Notes under the pieces: model-generated
Databases searched by the model: none
Told to the model about the DNA's origin: nothing
What the model saw: the letters and a program-made list of their open reading frames with translations, nothing else
Made by a program: the position numbers and the translations under genes
DNA from: Arthrobacter sp. QXT-31
Lineage (GTDB): Bacteria; Actinomycetota; Actinomycetes; Actinomycetales; Micrococcaceae
Length of the DNA: 64,000 bases
Assembly (NCBI RefSeq): GCF_001969265.1
Contig: NZ_CP019304.1
Location: forward strand, 868,001 to 932,000
Direction: 5' to 3'
Shown: piece after piece, positions 53,772 to 62,555 of the stretch
Numbering within the stretch: position 1 is the stretch's first letter
Layout of the letters: every line of letters begins with the position of its first letter

Positions 53772-55313
53772 TTACTGATGGAAGGTTGTCTGGTCAGCGG
53801 ATGCAGGTGCTGGGGAAAAATCACGGCCGGATAGTTCACGGTATTCCTCCTGCCCCAGCGCGGCTACCCGCGAGTGCCGCCTGCCGTAGCCGAAGTAGGC
53901 GGCAAGGCCCACGAGCATCCAGACCCCGAAGGTCACCCATGTGTCAGCGCCCAGGTTGGCCATCAGGTAGACGCACATCAGCGCGCCCAGGATCGGTGTC
54001 AGCGGGAACAGCGGAACCCGGAAGGTCCGCCGGAGCTCCGGCTGCGTGCGGCGGAGGTAGAGAACTGCCACGTTCACCAGGGCGAACGCGAACAGGGTGC
54101 CGATGCTGGTGGCGTCGGCGAGCGCCCCGAGCGGGACCAGCCCGGCAGTGAGCGCGACGGCGGTTCCCACGATCAACGTTCCGGCAACCGGGGTGCCGGT
54201 CCGGTGCGAGACACGGCCAAAGACGCGGGGAACCAGTCCGTCACGGGACATGGAGAGCAGGATGCGGGTCTGTCCGTAGAGGACGGTGAGCACAATGCTG
54301 GCGATGGCCAGGACCGCTCCGACGGCGAACACGAGAGCGATCCACGGCTGTCCGGTGATTTCCTCAAGGATCTTCACCAGTGAGGCCTCGGTGCCGTCGA
54401 ACCAGCCCCACGGGCGGGCGCCGATGGCTGCAACGGCAACCAGCACGTAGATAGTGGTGACAATCAGCATGGAGAGCATGATGGCCCTGGGCAGGTCTCG
54501 CTTCGGGTTGCGGGCCTCCTCGCCCGCGGTGGAGGCGGCGTCGAAGCCGATGTAGGAGAAGAACACCCGCGAGGCGGCGGCGGAGACGCCGGCTGCCCCC
54601 ATCGGCAGCAGCGGCTCGAAGTGGCCGCCGTTGAAGGCGGTGAAGGCCACGGCACAGAAGAAGACCAGGATGCCCACCTTGACCACCACGATCGCGGTGT
54701 TGATCCACGCACTTTCCTTGGCGCCGCGGACCAGCAGAACCATGGCCAGCACCACGATCACCATGGCCGGAATGTTCACCAGGCCGCCGTCGCCCGGAGG
54801 CTGTGACACCGCATCCGGCAGCACCTGCCCGAAGACCGCCAGGGTTTCGTTGACGTACTGTCCCGCGCCCACGGCCACCGCCGCAACGGAGACGGCGTAT
54901 TCGAGCACGAGGCACCAGCCGCAGATCCAGGCCATGCCCTCCCCCATGGTGGCGTACGTGTAGGAATAACTGGATCCGGCGGCAGGCACCATGCCGGCCA
55001 TTTCGGCGTAGGACACGGCGGACAGCAGCGCGGCGAGGCCGGCGATGGCGAACGAGATCCAGATGGCCGGCCCTGCCAGCGGCACGGACTCGCCCAGGAT
55101 CACCAGGATGCCGGTGCCGAGGGTGGCTCCCACGCTGATCATCGTCAGCTGCAGGACCCCGAAGCTGCGCACCAGCCGGGTTCCGCCATGGCCCGTCTCG
55201 GCTTCCTGCACCATCTGCCCGATCGGCTTGCGGCGGAGCAGCTGGGCTGCCAGTCCGGGGCGGCCGGCCTGTAGTGGAGGCCGCTGTCCTGCTTGGGTGG
55301 GCACAGTCATCAT
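53772..55313 (-). CDS. APC family amino acid permease, cationic amino acid transporter type
   Basis: This 513-aa permease has 12 or more helices with the APC signature near the N-terminus (ISVGATLGTGILVILGESVPLAGPAIWISFAIAGL), YAEMAGMVPAAGSSYSYTYATMGEGMAWICGW, and FFSYIGFDAASTAGEEARNPKRDLPRAI. These segments are those of the CAT (YfnA/mammalian CAT-like) branch, which carries lysine, arginine and related amino acids. It starts upstream of the DavB-like gene and is probably co-transcribed with it, so lysine uptake is the natural guess. It is divergent from the PucR gene. Confidence 0.9.
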   Translation of the reverse strand: MMTVPTQAGQRPPLQAGRPGLAAQLLRRKPIGQMVQEAETGHGGTRLVRSFGVLQLTMISVGATLGTGILVILGESVPLAGPAIWISFAIAGLAALLSAVSYAEMAGMVPAAGSSYSYTYATMGEGMAWICGWCLVLEYAVSVAAVAVGAGQYVNETLAVFGQVLPDAVSQPPGDGGLVNIPAMVIVVLAMVLLVRGAKESAWINTAIVVVKVGILVFFCAVAFTAFNGGHFEPLLPMGAAGVSAAASRVFFSYIGFDAASTAGEEARNPKRDLPRAIMLSMLIVTTIYVLVAVAAIGARPWGWFDGTEASLVKILEEITGQPWIALVFAVGAVLAIASIVLTVLYGQTRILLSMSRDGLVPRVFGRVSHRTGTPVAGTLIVGTAVALTAGLVPLGALADATSIGTLFAFALVNVAVLYLRRTQPELRRTFRVPLFPLTPILGALMCVYLMANLGADTWVTFGVWMLVGLAAYFGYGRRHSRVAALGQEEYRELSGRDFSPAPASADQTTFHQ

Positions 55314-55412
55314 TGACGTCCGTTCGTGAGTAGTTGGGGGCTTTCCGTCGCTCCAGCCTAGGCATGTGAGTCACCTCTCAATGCTGTGCAAAATGACCTA
55401 GAGTGTTCTGGC

Positions 55413-57272
55413 ATGGGACGTAATGCACAACAGGCCGGTGCGCCCGGCGGCACCGGCGACACCCCTTCCGCCGCCGGTTCGGCCGCTGAACATCAGGGCG
55501 GTGTCACCCTCGACCAGCTCCTGGCGCGGCTGCCCGCCGGGCTGGAGCTGGTTCACGACGGCGGCAACGGCTCCGGCGTGCTGCGGTGGGTTGAGCCGAG
55601 TGAGCTGGAGGACCCCACGCCCTACCTGCTCGACGGCGAGTTCCTCCTCACGGCGGGCCTGCCCTTCGTGGCCGGCGCAGGCGGGACGGCGGACCGGGGC
55701 GCAGGCGGCCGCGCGGCCAGTGAGGGTGCGGAAGACGGTGCGATGGGCGCCGCAGATGCCGTACCAGCCTGCGCCGCGGGTGACGGTGCGATGAGCGCCG
55801 CAGGTGACGCGGCCGCCGTCGACGCCTACGTCCGGCGCCTGGTGAAGGCCGGAGTCGTGGCACTCGGCTTCGGCCTCGAGCCGTACTTCAGCTCCGTCCC
55901 GGAGACCGTGGTGGCCGCCTGCGTCCGGCACAACCTGACCCTCCTGCAGGTGCCGAGCACCATCCCGTTCGCCGCCATTGGCCTGGAGTTTTCCCGGCTC
56001 CTCGAGTCGGACAACGCCAAACTGTTCCGGCACCTCGCGGACACCAACCGGCAGCTGATGCGTGCTGTCCTGTCCGCCAGGCCCGAACACGAACTGCTCG
56101 CAGCCCTCGCCCAGCGGGTTCCGGTGTGGGCCATGCTCATCGGCGCGGACGGCCGGGTGCGCGCCCGGGCAGGCTCCGGCGTCGAGGTTGCCGCGCTGCA
56201 GCCGCTGCTGGGCCGGCTCCTGGGCGGAAGCGGTCCGCGCGTCGAGATGGATTCCCTGGACCGCCCGGGGTCCGGTCTCGTGTTCGGGCATCCGCTGCGG
56301 AGTGCGCGCGATGCCAACCTCGGCGCGCTGGTGCTGGGCACTGACGCCCCGCTAACGCCCGCGCAGAACAGCGTGGTCTCCTCCGCCGTCGGGCTCCTGG
56401 AGCTCCTGGTCCGGCAGCGGACCAGCGGATCGCTGGCGCCGAGCCAGCTGGCAACGTCCCTGCTGCTGCACCCGGACAGCCTGTCCGCCGGCGGGGCGCG
56501 GCACATCAACGGACTCCGTGACCTGCTGGCCCAGAGTACGTCCTCCACGCGGTCCGCCCAGCTGCGCGTTGTGCAGGGAGTCCGGGCAGCGCAGCACATT
56601 GGAGCCCAGGGCGCCGGAATTCAAGACACCGGACATGAAGGCGCCGGGGCGCAGGTAGCCGGTGCCGTGCAGGGCATCCGGCCGGACAAGGCCGCCGGAC
56701 GCGCCGGCGAGAGCCCGGTCCGTGAGCTGCTGCAGTGGCGCCGCCTGTTCGACACCAAACTCGTGGAGCTCACGGACTACGGCTTCGCTGCGATCACCCG
56801 GCTCAGGGTGGACGATGCGCTGCTGGCCGAAGTCGAAAAGCTGGGGTGGCGGCTGGTCATCGGGGACCCCAGCGAGCTCACGGACCTGAGCAGCGCCTAC
56901 CAGCGGGTGACGGCACTGCGGCAGCGCGTCCAGACCACCGGCAAGAGCGCGCGGGTGGGCGAAGTGACGTGGACGGTCGCCGGACTGCTCGGCCAGGAAG
57001 CCGGAACGATGCTGGCCGGCCGGCTGCTGGAGCCGGTGCTCAGCCAGGACAGCGAACGCCGAACCGCCCAGCTGTCCGTGCTGAAGGCATGGCTCGGCGA
57101 GAACGGTAACTGGGATGCCACCGCCAAAGCGCTGGGCCTCCACCGCAACAGCGTCCGCCGGCAGATCAATGCGGTGGCCGAGCTGTTGGACACCGACCTG
57201 AACCAGGCGCAGGTGCGGGCCGAACTCTGGATTGCGCTGCAGTACGTGGACGAGCTGCAGGCCGGCGCTTAG
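55413..57272 (+). CDS. PucR family transcriptional regulator
   Basis: This roughly 619-aa regulator has the N-terminal PucR domain (TLDQLLARLPAGLELVHDGGNGSGVLRWVEPSELEDPTPYLLDGEFLLTAGLPF) and the C-terminal PucR helix-turn-helix (LSVLKAWLGENGNWDATAKALGLHRNSVRRQINAVAELL). Two Ala/Gly-rich inserts (about 85-130 and 385-430) interrupt the usual layout, the first with an imperfect duplication. Regulators of this family control amino acid and purine breakdown genes. It is divergent from the permease-davB pair and converges on davA with overlapping stops (TTAG), so it is the natural local regulator. The start is ATG at 55413; a frame 9 codons longer is open. Confidence 0.88.
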   Translation: MGRNAQQAGAPGGTGDTPSAAGSAAEHQGGVTLDQLLARLPAGLELVHDGGNGSGVLRWVEPSELEDPTPYLLDGEFLLTAGLPFVAGAGGTADRGAGGRAASEGAEDGAMGAADAVPACAAGDGAMSAAGDAAAVDAYVRRLVKAGVVALGFGLEPYFSSVPETVVAACVRHNLTLLQVPSTIPFAAIGLEFSRLLESDNAKLFRHLADTNRQLMRAVLSARPEHELLAALAQRVPVWAMLIGADGRVRARAGSGVEVAALQPLLGRLLGGSGPRVEMDSLDRPGSGLVFGHPLRSARDANLGALVLGTDAPLTPAQNSVVSSAVGLLELLVRQRTSGSLAPSQLATSLLLHPDSLSAGGARHINGLRDLLAQSTSSTRSAQLRVVQGVRAAQHIGAQGAGIQDTGHEGAGAQVAGAVQGIRPDKAAGRAGESPVRELLQWRRLFDTKLVELTDYGFAAITRLRVDDALLAEVEKLGWRLVIGDPSELTDLSSAYQRVTALRQRVQTTGKSARVGEVTWTVAGLLGQEAGTMLAGRLLEPVLSQDSERRTAQLSVLKAWLGENGNWDATAKALGLHRNSVRRQINAVAELLDTDLNQAQVRAELWIALQYVDELQAGA

Positions 57273-58090
57273 TCCTGCGAAGGCTTTGCGGCGCCGGGCT
57301 TTTCCCAGGCCCGGTAGACGTCGGGCCGCCGTTCGCGCAGGTAGGGCACGGCGTCCCGCGCCCGGCGGGCCGCTTCGGCGCTGACCTCGGCATACACAAG
57401 CTCCTCGCCGCGACCAGCAGAGGCCAGCAGTTCGCCGTCCGGTCCGGCAATGACGCTCCCGCCCAGGAAGGTGCAGCCGTCCTCCTGTCCGGAGTGGTTG
57501 GCGTAGGCCACTGTCAGCTGGCTCTCCAGCGCCCGGGCCCGCAGCAGCACCTGCGGAACCGAATCGAAGCCGTGGGCCAGTGCGGTGGGGACAAGGAGCA
57601 GGTCGGCGCCCGCCGCGGCGGCCGCGCGCACTGTCTCCGGAAACTCCACGTCGTAGCAGATGGCCAGCGAGGCTTTGAGGCCACCCAGATCGACGACGGC
57701 GGGGGCTGCTTCCGCGGGGCTGAACGCTTTGCGCTCCTCCGGGCCAAAAAGGTGGACCTTGGCGTAGCTGAGCAATTCGTTACCGGCGTGGTCCAGGACT
57801 GTCGCGGTGATCTGCCACTCGCCACCGGGCGCAACAGCGGGCAGGCTGTAGACGAGGGCAGTCCGGTGCTTGGCGGCGATGCCTGCCAGAGTCCGCCGGA
57901 GGCCGGGCAGGGTCCCGGGGTCCAGCTCGGCCCGGACACGCAGCGGGGCGTAGCCCACCGGGAAAAGCTCGGGGGTCAGCAACGCCCCGGCGCCAGCTTC
58001 CGCGGCCGTCCGCGCCGCCCGGTCAATGGCGGCGCAGTTCCGCTCGATGTCCAAAACACTGGAGTTCGCCTGCATCAGCGCCAGCTTCAC
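57269..58090 (-). CDS. davA: Carbon-nitrogen hydrolase of the 5-aminopentanamidase (DavA) type
   Basis: This 273-aa nitrilase-superfamily enzyme has the full triad: Glu in LLTPELFPVGY (about 40), Lys in YAKVHLFG (about 108) and Cys in LAICYDVEFPE (about 145). The HLFGPEERKAFSPAE, AICYDVEFPETVR, and QVLLRARALESQLTVAYANHSGQEDG segments agree with what I recall of Pseudomonas DavA, which hydrolyses 5-aminopentanamide to 5-aminovalerate. The GTG at 58090 has GAGGTG 6 bases upstream; the longer frame to 58225 is arginine-rich and unlikely. It is on the same strand as the davB-permease pair but separated by the PucR gene, whose stop codon it overlaps. Confidence 0.85.
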   Translation of the reverse strand: MKLALMQANSSVLDIERNCAAIDRAARTAAEAGAGALLTPELFPVGYAPLRVRAELDPGTLPGLRRTLAGIAAKHRTALVYSLPAVAPGGEWQITATVLDHAGNELLSYAKVHLFGPEERKAFSPAEAAPAVVDLGGLKASLAICYDVEFPETVRAAAAAGADLLLVPTALAHGFDSVPQVLLRARALESQLTVAYANHSGQEDGCTFLGGSVIAGPDGELLASAGRGEELVYAEVSAEAARRARDAVPYLRERRPDVYRAWEKPGAAKPSQD

Positions 58091-58251
58091 CGTGATCACC
58101 TCAAGTCTTCGTGGATGCCCCGCCCAGCACCGGGCGCCGTTTCCTTCAGCGTATCTGCGGCGGCGGCCCCCGATCCGGTCCATTTGCACCGTCCCGCACG
58201 CTCTGCGGGATGGATCGCCCGCCACGAGTTATTCGTCCAGATGCTGGGGTA

Positions 58252-58279
58252 TTGCGTTAACTTCTTGACTACAAGGGCA
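58252..58279 (+). promoter_or_regulatory. Shared promoter/operator block, copy 1 (ROK gene)
   Basis: A 28-bp block TTGCGTTAA-CTT-CTTGAC-T-ACAA-G-GGCA lies 22 bp before the ROK gene. It matches the block upstream of mmsA in 23 of 28 positions. CTTGAC gives a -35-like TTGAC with a possible -10 region near 58287-58293, and the TTG...CAA symmetry suits a dimeric repressor. Confidence 0.7.
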
Positions 58280-58301
58280 GGAATGGTGCAATGTTCATTT
58301 C

Positions 58302-59492
58302 ATGCCCTCACCATCGAGCTCAACGAGGAGCCGAACCAAAAACCCCGGGTCGCAATCGGCCCTCAGGAGCCTGAACCAGCAGCGCATCATCGAGTGTCTC
58401 CTGAACGGCCCCTCGACCCAGGCGGAACTGGCGCGGCAGACGGGACTCTCCACGGCGACGGTGTCCAACATCGTCAAAATCATGCAGGATTCGGGGCTCG
58501 CATCCACCGAGCCGACCACCAGTTCCGGACGGCGGGCGCTCAACGTCCGGCTGAACAGCAACGGCGCCGTGGCGGTGGGCATCGACTTTGGCCGGCGGCA
58601 CCTGAGGGTGGTTCTTGCCTCGCTCAGCTACCACATCATCGCCGAAGAATCCGTCCTCCTGCCCCTCGGCCACCAGGCCGAGCAGGGCATCCAGGCCGCC
58701 GTCGCACTGCTGGACAAACTGCTGGCCGACAGCGGGGTGGAGCGCAGCGCAGTGGTGGGTGCCGGCGTCGGAATTCCCGGCCCCACCGACCACCGGACCA
58801 GCACTGTCGCCCAAGGGGCAATCCTTCCCGAATGGGTGGGCATCGACATCCTGGAGCGCCTCGAAGAGGCGTTCCAGTTCCCCATATTCATTGACAACGA
58901 CTCGAATTTGGGTGCCCTGTCCGAGGTCACGTGGGGACCCCACAGCGGCGTCAGCAACCTGCTGTTCATGAAGATCGGTTCGGGCATCGGCGCGGGGCTG
59001 ATCCTCAACGGCAACCCCTTCTACGGCAACGTCGGCATCACGGGCGAAATCGGGCATGCGACCATCCACGAACACGGCCTGATCTGCCGCTGCGGCAACC
59101 GGGGATGCCTGGAAACCATCGCCTCCACCACCACCATGATCGAACTGCTGAGCCGGGGCGAGGAGCGGCCGCTCACGCCCGAGGACATCGTCCGCAAGGC
59201 ACTCGCGAGGGACGCCGCCACCCTGCGCGTAGTGGACGACGCCGGCCTGGCTGTGGGACGCGCGCTGGGGAACGTGGCGAACCTGATCAATCCCGAGGTG
59301 ATTGTGGTGGGCGGTCCGCTGGCGGGGCTGGGCGACATCCTCCTGGACCCGATCCGGCGCGGGCTGGTGCGGCACGCCGTGCCGGTCGTCGGGGAAACCA
59401 CCACCCTGACCATGTCCTCGCTGAACGACCGGGCCGAGGCCCTGGGCGCCGCCTCGCTGGTCTTCCAGCACGCAGGAATCCGGCGCACGTAG
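58302..59492 (+). CDS. ROK family transcriptional repressor
   Basis: This 396-aa regulator has an N-terminal winged helix (STQAELARQTGLSTATVSNIVKIMQDSGL, about 38-66) and a ROK domain with VGIDFGRRHLRVVL, the DND of IFIDNDSNLGAL (about 198), GEIGHATI with H252, and the zinc-binding CRCGNRGCLE (C262, C264, C269). This form is of the XylR/NagC type, which binds sugars or sugar derivatives. It directly precedes the mmsAB-chvE transporter and shares an upstream block with it, so it probably represses both itself and the transporter until a sugar ligand appears. Whether the kinase activity is retained was not assessed. Confidence 0.93.
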   Translation: MPSPSSSTRSRTKNPGSQSALRSLNQQRIIECLLNGPSTQAELARQTGLSTATVSNIVKIMQDSGLASTEPTTSSGRRALNVRLNSNGAVAVGIDFGRRHLRVVLASLSYHIIAEESVLLPLGHQAEQGIQAAVALLDKLLADSGVERSAVVGAGVGIPGPTDHRTSTVAQGAILPEWVGIDILERLEEAFQFPIFIDNDSNLGALSEVTWGPHSGVSNLLFMKIGSGIGAGLILNGNPFYGNVGITGEIGHATIHEHGLICRCGNRGCLETIASTTTMIELLSRGEERPLTPEDIVRKALARDAATLRVVDDAGLAVGRALGNVANLINPEVIVVGGPLAGLGDILLDPIRRGLVRHAVPVVGETTTLTMSSLNDRAEALGAASLVFQHAGIRRT

Positions 59493-59510
59493 CGTTTCGT
59501 TATCCCGCCG

Positions 59511-59538
59511 TTGCGTTAAAGACTTGACGACAACGGCA
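59511..59538 (+). promoter_or_regulatory. Shared promoter/operator block, copy 2 (mmsA operon)
   Basis: TTGCGTTAA-AGA-CTTGAC-G-ACAA-C-GGCA lies 19 bp after the ROK stop codon and 84 bp before mmsA. It matches copy 1 in 23 of 28 positions; the differences are confined to the three short linkers. TTGACG with CTACTTT about 17-18 bp further could be -35 and -10. Confidence 0.7.
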
Positions 59539-59622
59539 TGCTCCATCTACTTTTTTCATCAGACGGCCCCTGTGACTTGCAGGGGAGACAACGAAGTCAA
59601 TGCATTGGAGGCGTAAGGGCAA

Positions 59623-61179
59623 ATGACGTCCCTCAACACGCAGAGCGAACCGGTTCTCCTGGAGATGCGCTCCATCACCAAGGAATTCCCCGGTGTTAAA
59701 GCCTTGTCCGATGTGAACCTTCGGGTGAAGGCCGGCGAAATCCACGCGATCTGCGGGGAGAACGGCGCCGGCAAGTCCACCCTCATGAAGGTGCTCTCCG
59801 GCGTGTACCCCTACGGCAGCTACAGCGGCGACATCGTGTACCAGAACGAGGTGCAGCAGTTCAAGGACATCCGGGCCAGCGAACATGCCGGCATCGTGAT
59901 CATCCACCAGGAGCTGGCCCTCATCCCGGAACTCTCCATCACGGAGAACATCTTCCTGGGCAACGAACCGGTCAAGCGGGGCGTGATCGACTGGGCCGAG
60001 GCCCGCACCCGGTCCCGTGAGCTGTTGGCCCGGGTGGGCCTGCGCGAGGACCCGGACACCCCGATCAAGGAGATCGGCGTCGGCAAGCAGCAGCTGGTGG
60101 AAATCGCCAAGGCGCTGAACAAGTCCGTGAAGCTCCTCATCCTCGACGAGCCCACGGCGGCACTGAACGAATCCGACTCCCAGCACCTGCTGGACCTGAT
60201 CCTGGGCCTGAAAGGCCGCGGCATCACCTCGATCATCATTTCCCACAAGCTCAACGAGATCGAGCAGATCGCGGACTCCATCACCATCATCCGCGACGGC
60301 AAGTCCATCGAGACGCTCAACGTCAAGGCCGACGGCGTGGACGAGGACCGCATCATCAAGGGCATGGTGGGGCGCACCCTGGAATCCCGGTTCCCGGACC
60401 ACGAGCCCAAGATCGGGGAGGTCCTGTTCGAGGTCAAGGACTGGACGGTGGGCCACCCGCAGGTCCAGGACCGCCTGGTCTGCAAGGGCTCCAACTTCTT
60501 CGTCCGCCGCGGCGAGATCGTTGGCTTCGCCGGGCTGATGGGCGCCGGCCGGACCGAGCTCGCACGGTCCGTCTTCGGCCGCTCCTACGGCCGCTTCATC
60601 AGCGGCCGGATCTACAAGGACGGCAAGGAACTCCACCTCAAGAACGTCAGGCAGGCCATCGACGCCGGCCTGGGCTACGTCACCGAGGACCGCAAGTCGC
60701 TCGGGCTGAACCTGCTGGATGACATCAAGACCACCACGGTCTCCGCGGCGCTGAAGAAGATCAGCAAGCGCCTGGTGGTGGACGCCAACAAGGAATTCAC
60801 CATCGCGGAGCAGTACCGCAAATCCCTGCGGACCAAGACGCCGTCCGTGGAGGAGGGCGTGGCCAAGCTGTCCGGCGGCAACCAGCAGAAGGTGGTCCTG
60901 GCCAAGTGGATGTTCACCGACCCCGACCTGCTGATCCTGGACGAACCCACCCGCGGCATCGACGTCGGCGCAAAGTACGAGATCTACGGGATCATCCAGC
61001 AGCTGGCCAACCAGGGCAAGGGCGTCATCGTGATCTCCTCCGAACTCCCCGAACTGCTCGGTCTCTCCGACCGCATCTACACGATCTTCGAAGGCGCCAT
61101 CACAGGTGTCCTGAACAAGGAGGAGGCCAGCCAGGAAAGCCTCATGAAACTCATGACCTCCAACCGCAAAGCCGCCTGA
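59623..61179 (+). CDS. mmsA: Multiple-sugar ABC transporter ATP-binding protein (MmsA/GguA type)
   Basis: This 518-aa ATPase has two nucleotide-binding domains. The first has Walker [14 protein letters not shown] near residue 46 and Walker [14 protein letters not shown]; the second has the weakened Walker [20 protein letters not shown] typical of the carbohydrate CUT2 class, the signature [14 protein letters not shown] and [15 protein letters not shown]. The order of the features and its neighbours agree with GguA of the GguAB/ChvE system for arabinose, xylose, galactose and related sugars. It starts the transporter operon under the ROK-linked operator. Confidence 0.94.
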   Translation: MTSLNTQSEPVLLEMRSITKEFPGVKALSDVNLRVKAGEIHAICGENGAGKSTLMKVLSGVYPYGSYSGDIVYQNEVQQFKDIRASEHAGIVIIHQELALIPELSITENIFLGNEPVKRGVIDWAEARTRSRELLARVGLREDPDTPIKEIGVGKQQLVEIAKALNKSVKLLILDEPTAALNESDSQHLLDLILGLKGRGITSIIISHKLNEIEQIADSITIIRDGKSIETLNVKADGVDEDRIIKGMVGRTLESRFPDHEPKIGEVLFEVKDWTVGHPQVQDRLVCKGSNFFVRRGEIVGFAGLMGAGRTELARSVFGRSYGRFISGRIYKDGKELHLKNVRQAIDAGLGYVTEDRKSLGLNLLDDIKTTTVSAALKKISKRLVVDANKEFTIAEQYRKSLRTKTPSVEEGVAKLSGGNQQKVVLAKWMFTDPDLLILDEPTRGIDVGAKYEIYGIIQQLANQGKGVIVISSELPELLGLSDRIYTIFEGAITGVLNKEEASQESLMKLMTSNRKAA

Positions 61180-61222
61180 CCCTCTGGAACCCTCCAGACC
61201 CTTCCAGAACAAGGACTGACAA

Positions 61223-62500
61223 ATGAACGCGCTCAAGAAGCTCTTTGGCGGCAACACCCGTCAATTCGGCATGATCTTCGCCCTGGTGGCGCTGATCATT
61301 TTCTTCCAAATCGCCACCGACGGCCGCACGCTGACGCCGGGCAACGTGATCAACCTCTTCAACGGCAACTCCTACATCCTGATCCTGGCCATCGGCATGG
61401 TGCTGGTGATCATTGCCGGCCACATCGACCTGTCAGTCGGTTCCGTCGCGGCCTTCGTCGGCGTCACGGTGGCCCTGGCCATCCGGGACTGGGGAATCCC
61501 CTGGTACGCGGGCATCCTGCTGGGCCTCGCGCTTGGTGCGCTGATCGGAGCCTGGCAAGGGTTCTGGACGGCCTACGTGGGCATCCCCGCGTTCATCGTC
61601 ACGCTGGCCGGCATGCTGCTGTTCCGCGGTTTCAACCAGTTCGTCGGCAAGTCCAACACCATCCCCGTCCCCTCGGACTTCCAGTACATCGGCTCCGGCT
61701 ACCTTCCGGAGGTCGGCCCGAACACCGGCTTCAACAACCTGACGCTGCTGCTGGGCCTGCTCGCCGTCGCGTTCGTGGTCTTCAGCGAACTGCGCAACCG
61801 CCGCACAGCGAAGGCCCTCGGCGCGGAGGTCCCCGAGGGCTGGGTGGTGGCCACCAAGCTGATCCTGGTCTGCGGCGCCATCCTCTACGCCACCTACCTG
61901 TTCGCCACCGGCCGCCCCGGCACGTCCTTCCCCATCCCCGGCCTCATCCTGGCCGTCATGGTCCTGGTCTACGGCTTCATCGCCTCCAAGACGGTCGTCG
62001 GCCGCCACATCTACGCCGTGGGCGGCAACCGCCACGCGGCCGAACTCTCCGGCGTCCAGTCCAAGAAGGTCAACTTCATGGTCATGATGAACATGGCCAT
62101 CCTGGCCGGCCTCGCCGGCATGATCTTCGTCGGCCGCTCCACAGCCTCCGGACCGTTCGACGGCGTGGGCTGGGAACTTGACGCCATCGCGGCCGTGTTC
62201 ATAGGCGGCGCCGCGGTCACCGGCGGCGTGGGCACCGTGATCGGCTCGATCGTCGGCGGCCTGGTCATGGCTGTCCTGAATAACGGCCTGCAGCTGCTCG
62301 GCGTCGGCGCCGACCTGACCCAGATCATCAAGGGCCTGGTGCTGCTGATCGCCGTCGCGTTCGACGTCTACAACAAGAGCCAGGGCAAGCGCTCCATCAT
62401 CGGCATGCTGACCCAGAACTTCAACCGCCCCAGCGGAGGCACCCCGCTCCAGCCCGACGAAGTGACCTCCACCAAGGAAACCATCTCCCGGGAAGCCTGA
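61223..62500 (+). CDS. mmsB: Multiple-sugar ABC transporter permease (MmsB/GguB type)
   Basis: This 425-aa permease of the CUT2 class has about 10-12 helices with VLVIIAGHIDLSVGSVAAFVGV, GLALGALIGAWQGFWTAYVGIPAFIVTLAGMLLFRG, AVGGNRHAAELSGVQSKKV and AAVFIGGAAVTGGVGTVIGSIVGG, all typical of GguB. It is longer than the ribose type (about 320), as GguB is. It follows mmsA by 43 bp; a small hairpin TCTGGAA/TTCCAGA (61183-61189 with 61202-61208) lies between and could adjust the ratio of subunits. Confidence 0.94.
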   Translation: MNALKKLFGGNTRQFGMIFALVALIIFFQIATDGRTLTPGNVINLFNGNSYILILAIGMVLVIIAGHIDLSVGSVAAFVGVTVALAIRDWGIPWYAGILLGLALGALIGAWQGFWTAYVGIPAFIVTLAGMLLFRGFNQFVGKSNTIPVPSDFQYIGSGYLPEVGPNTGFNNLTLLLGLLAVAFVVFSELRNRRTAKALGAEVPEGWVVATKLILVCGAILYATYLFATGRPGTSFPIPGLILAVMVLVYGFIASKTVVGRHIYAVGGNRHAAELSGVQSKKVNFMVMMNMAILAGLAGMIFVGRSTASGPFDGVGWELDAIAAVFIGGAAVTGGVGTVIGSIVGGLVMAVLNNGLQLLGVGADLTQIIKGLVLLIAVAFDVYNKSQGKRSIIGMLTQNFNRPSGGTPLQPDEVTSTKETISREA

Positions 62501-62555
62501 GCACCGCCCGCTCCCCGGATGTTTTTCCCACCCCTAAAGAAAGTGAACCGAGCAA

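Noticed and set aside
61183..61208. Terminator between mmsA and mmsB
   Set aside because: The stem is only 7 bp with a 12-nt loop and no T-run, and the genes form one transporter, so at most it tunes the transcript.
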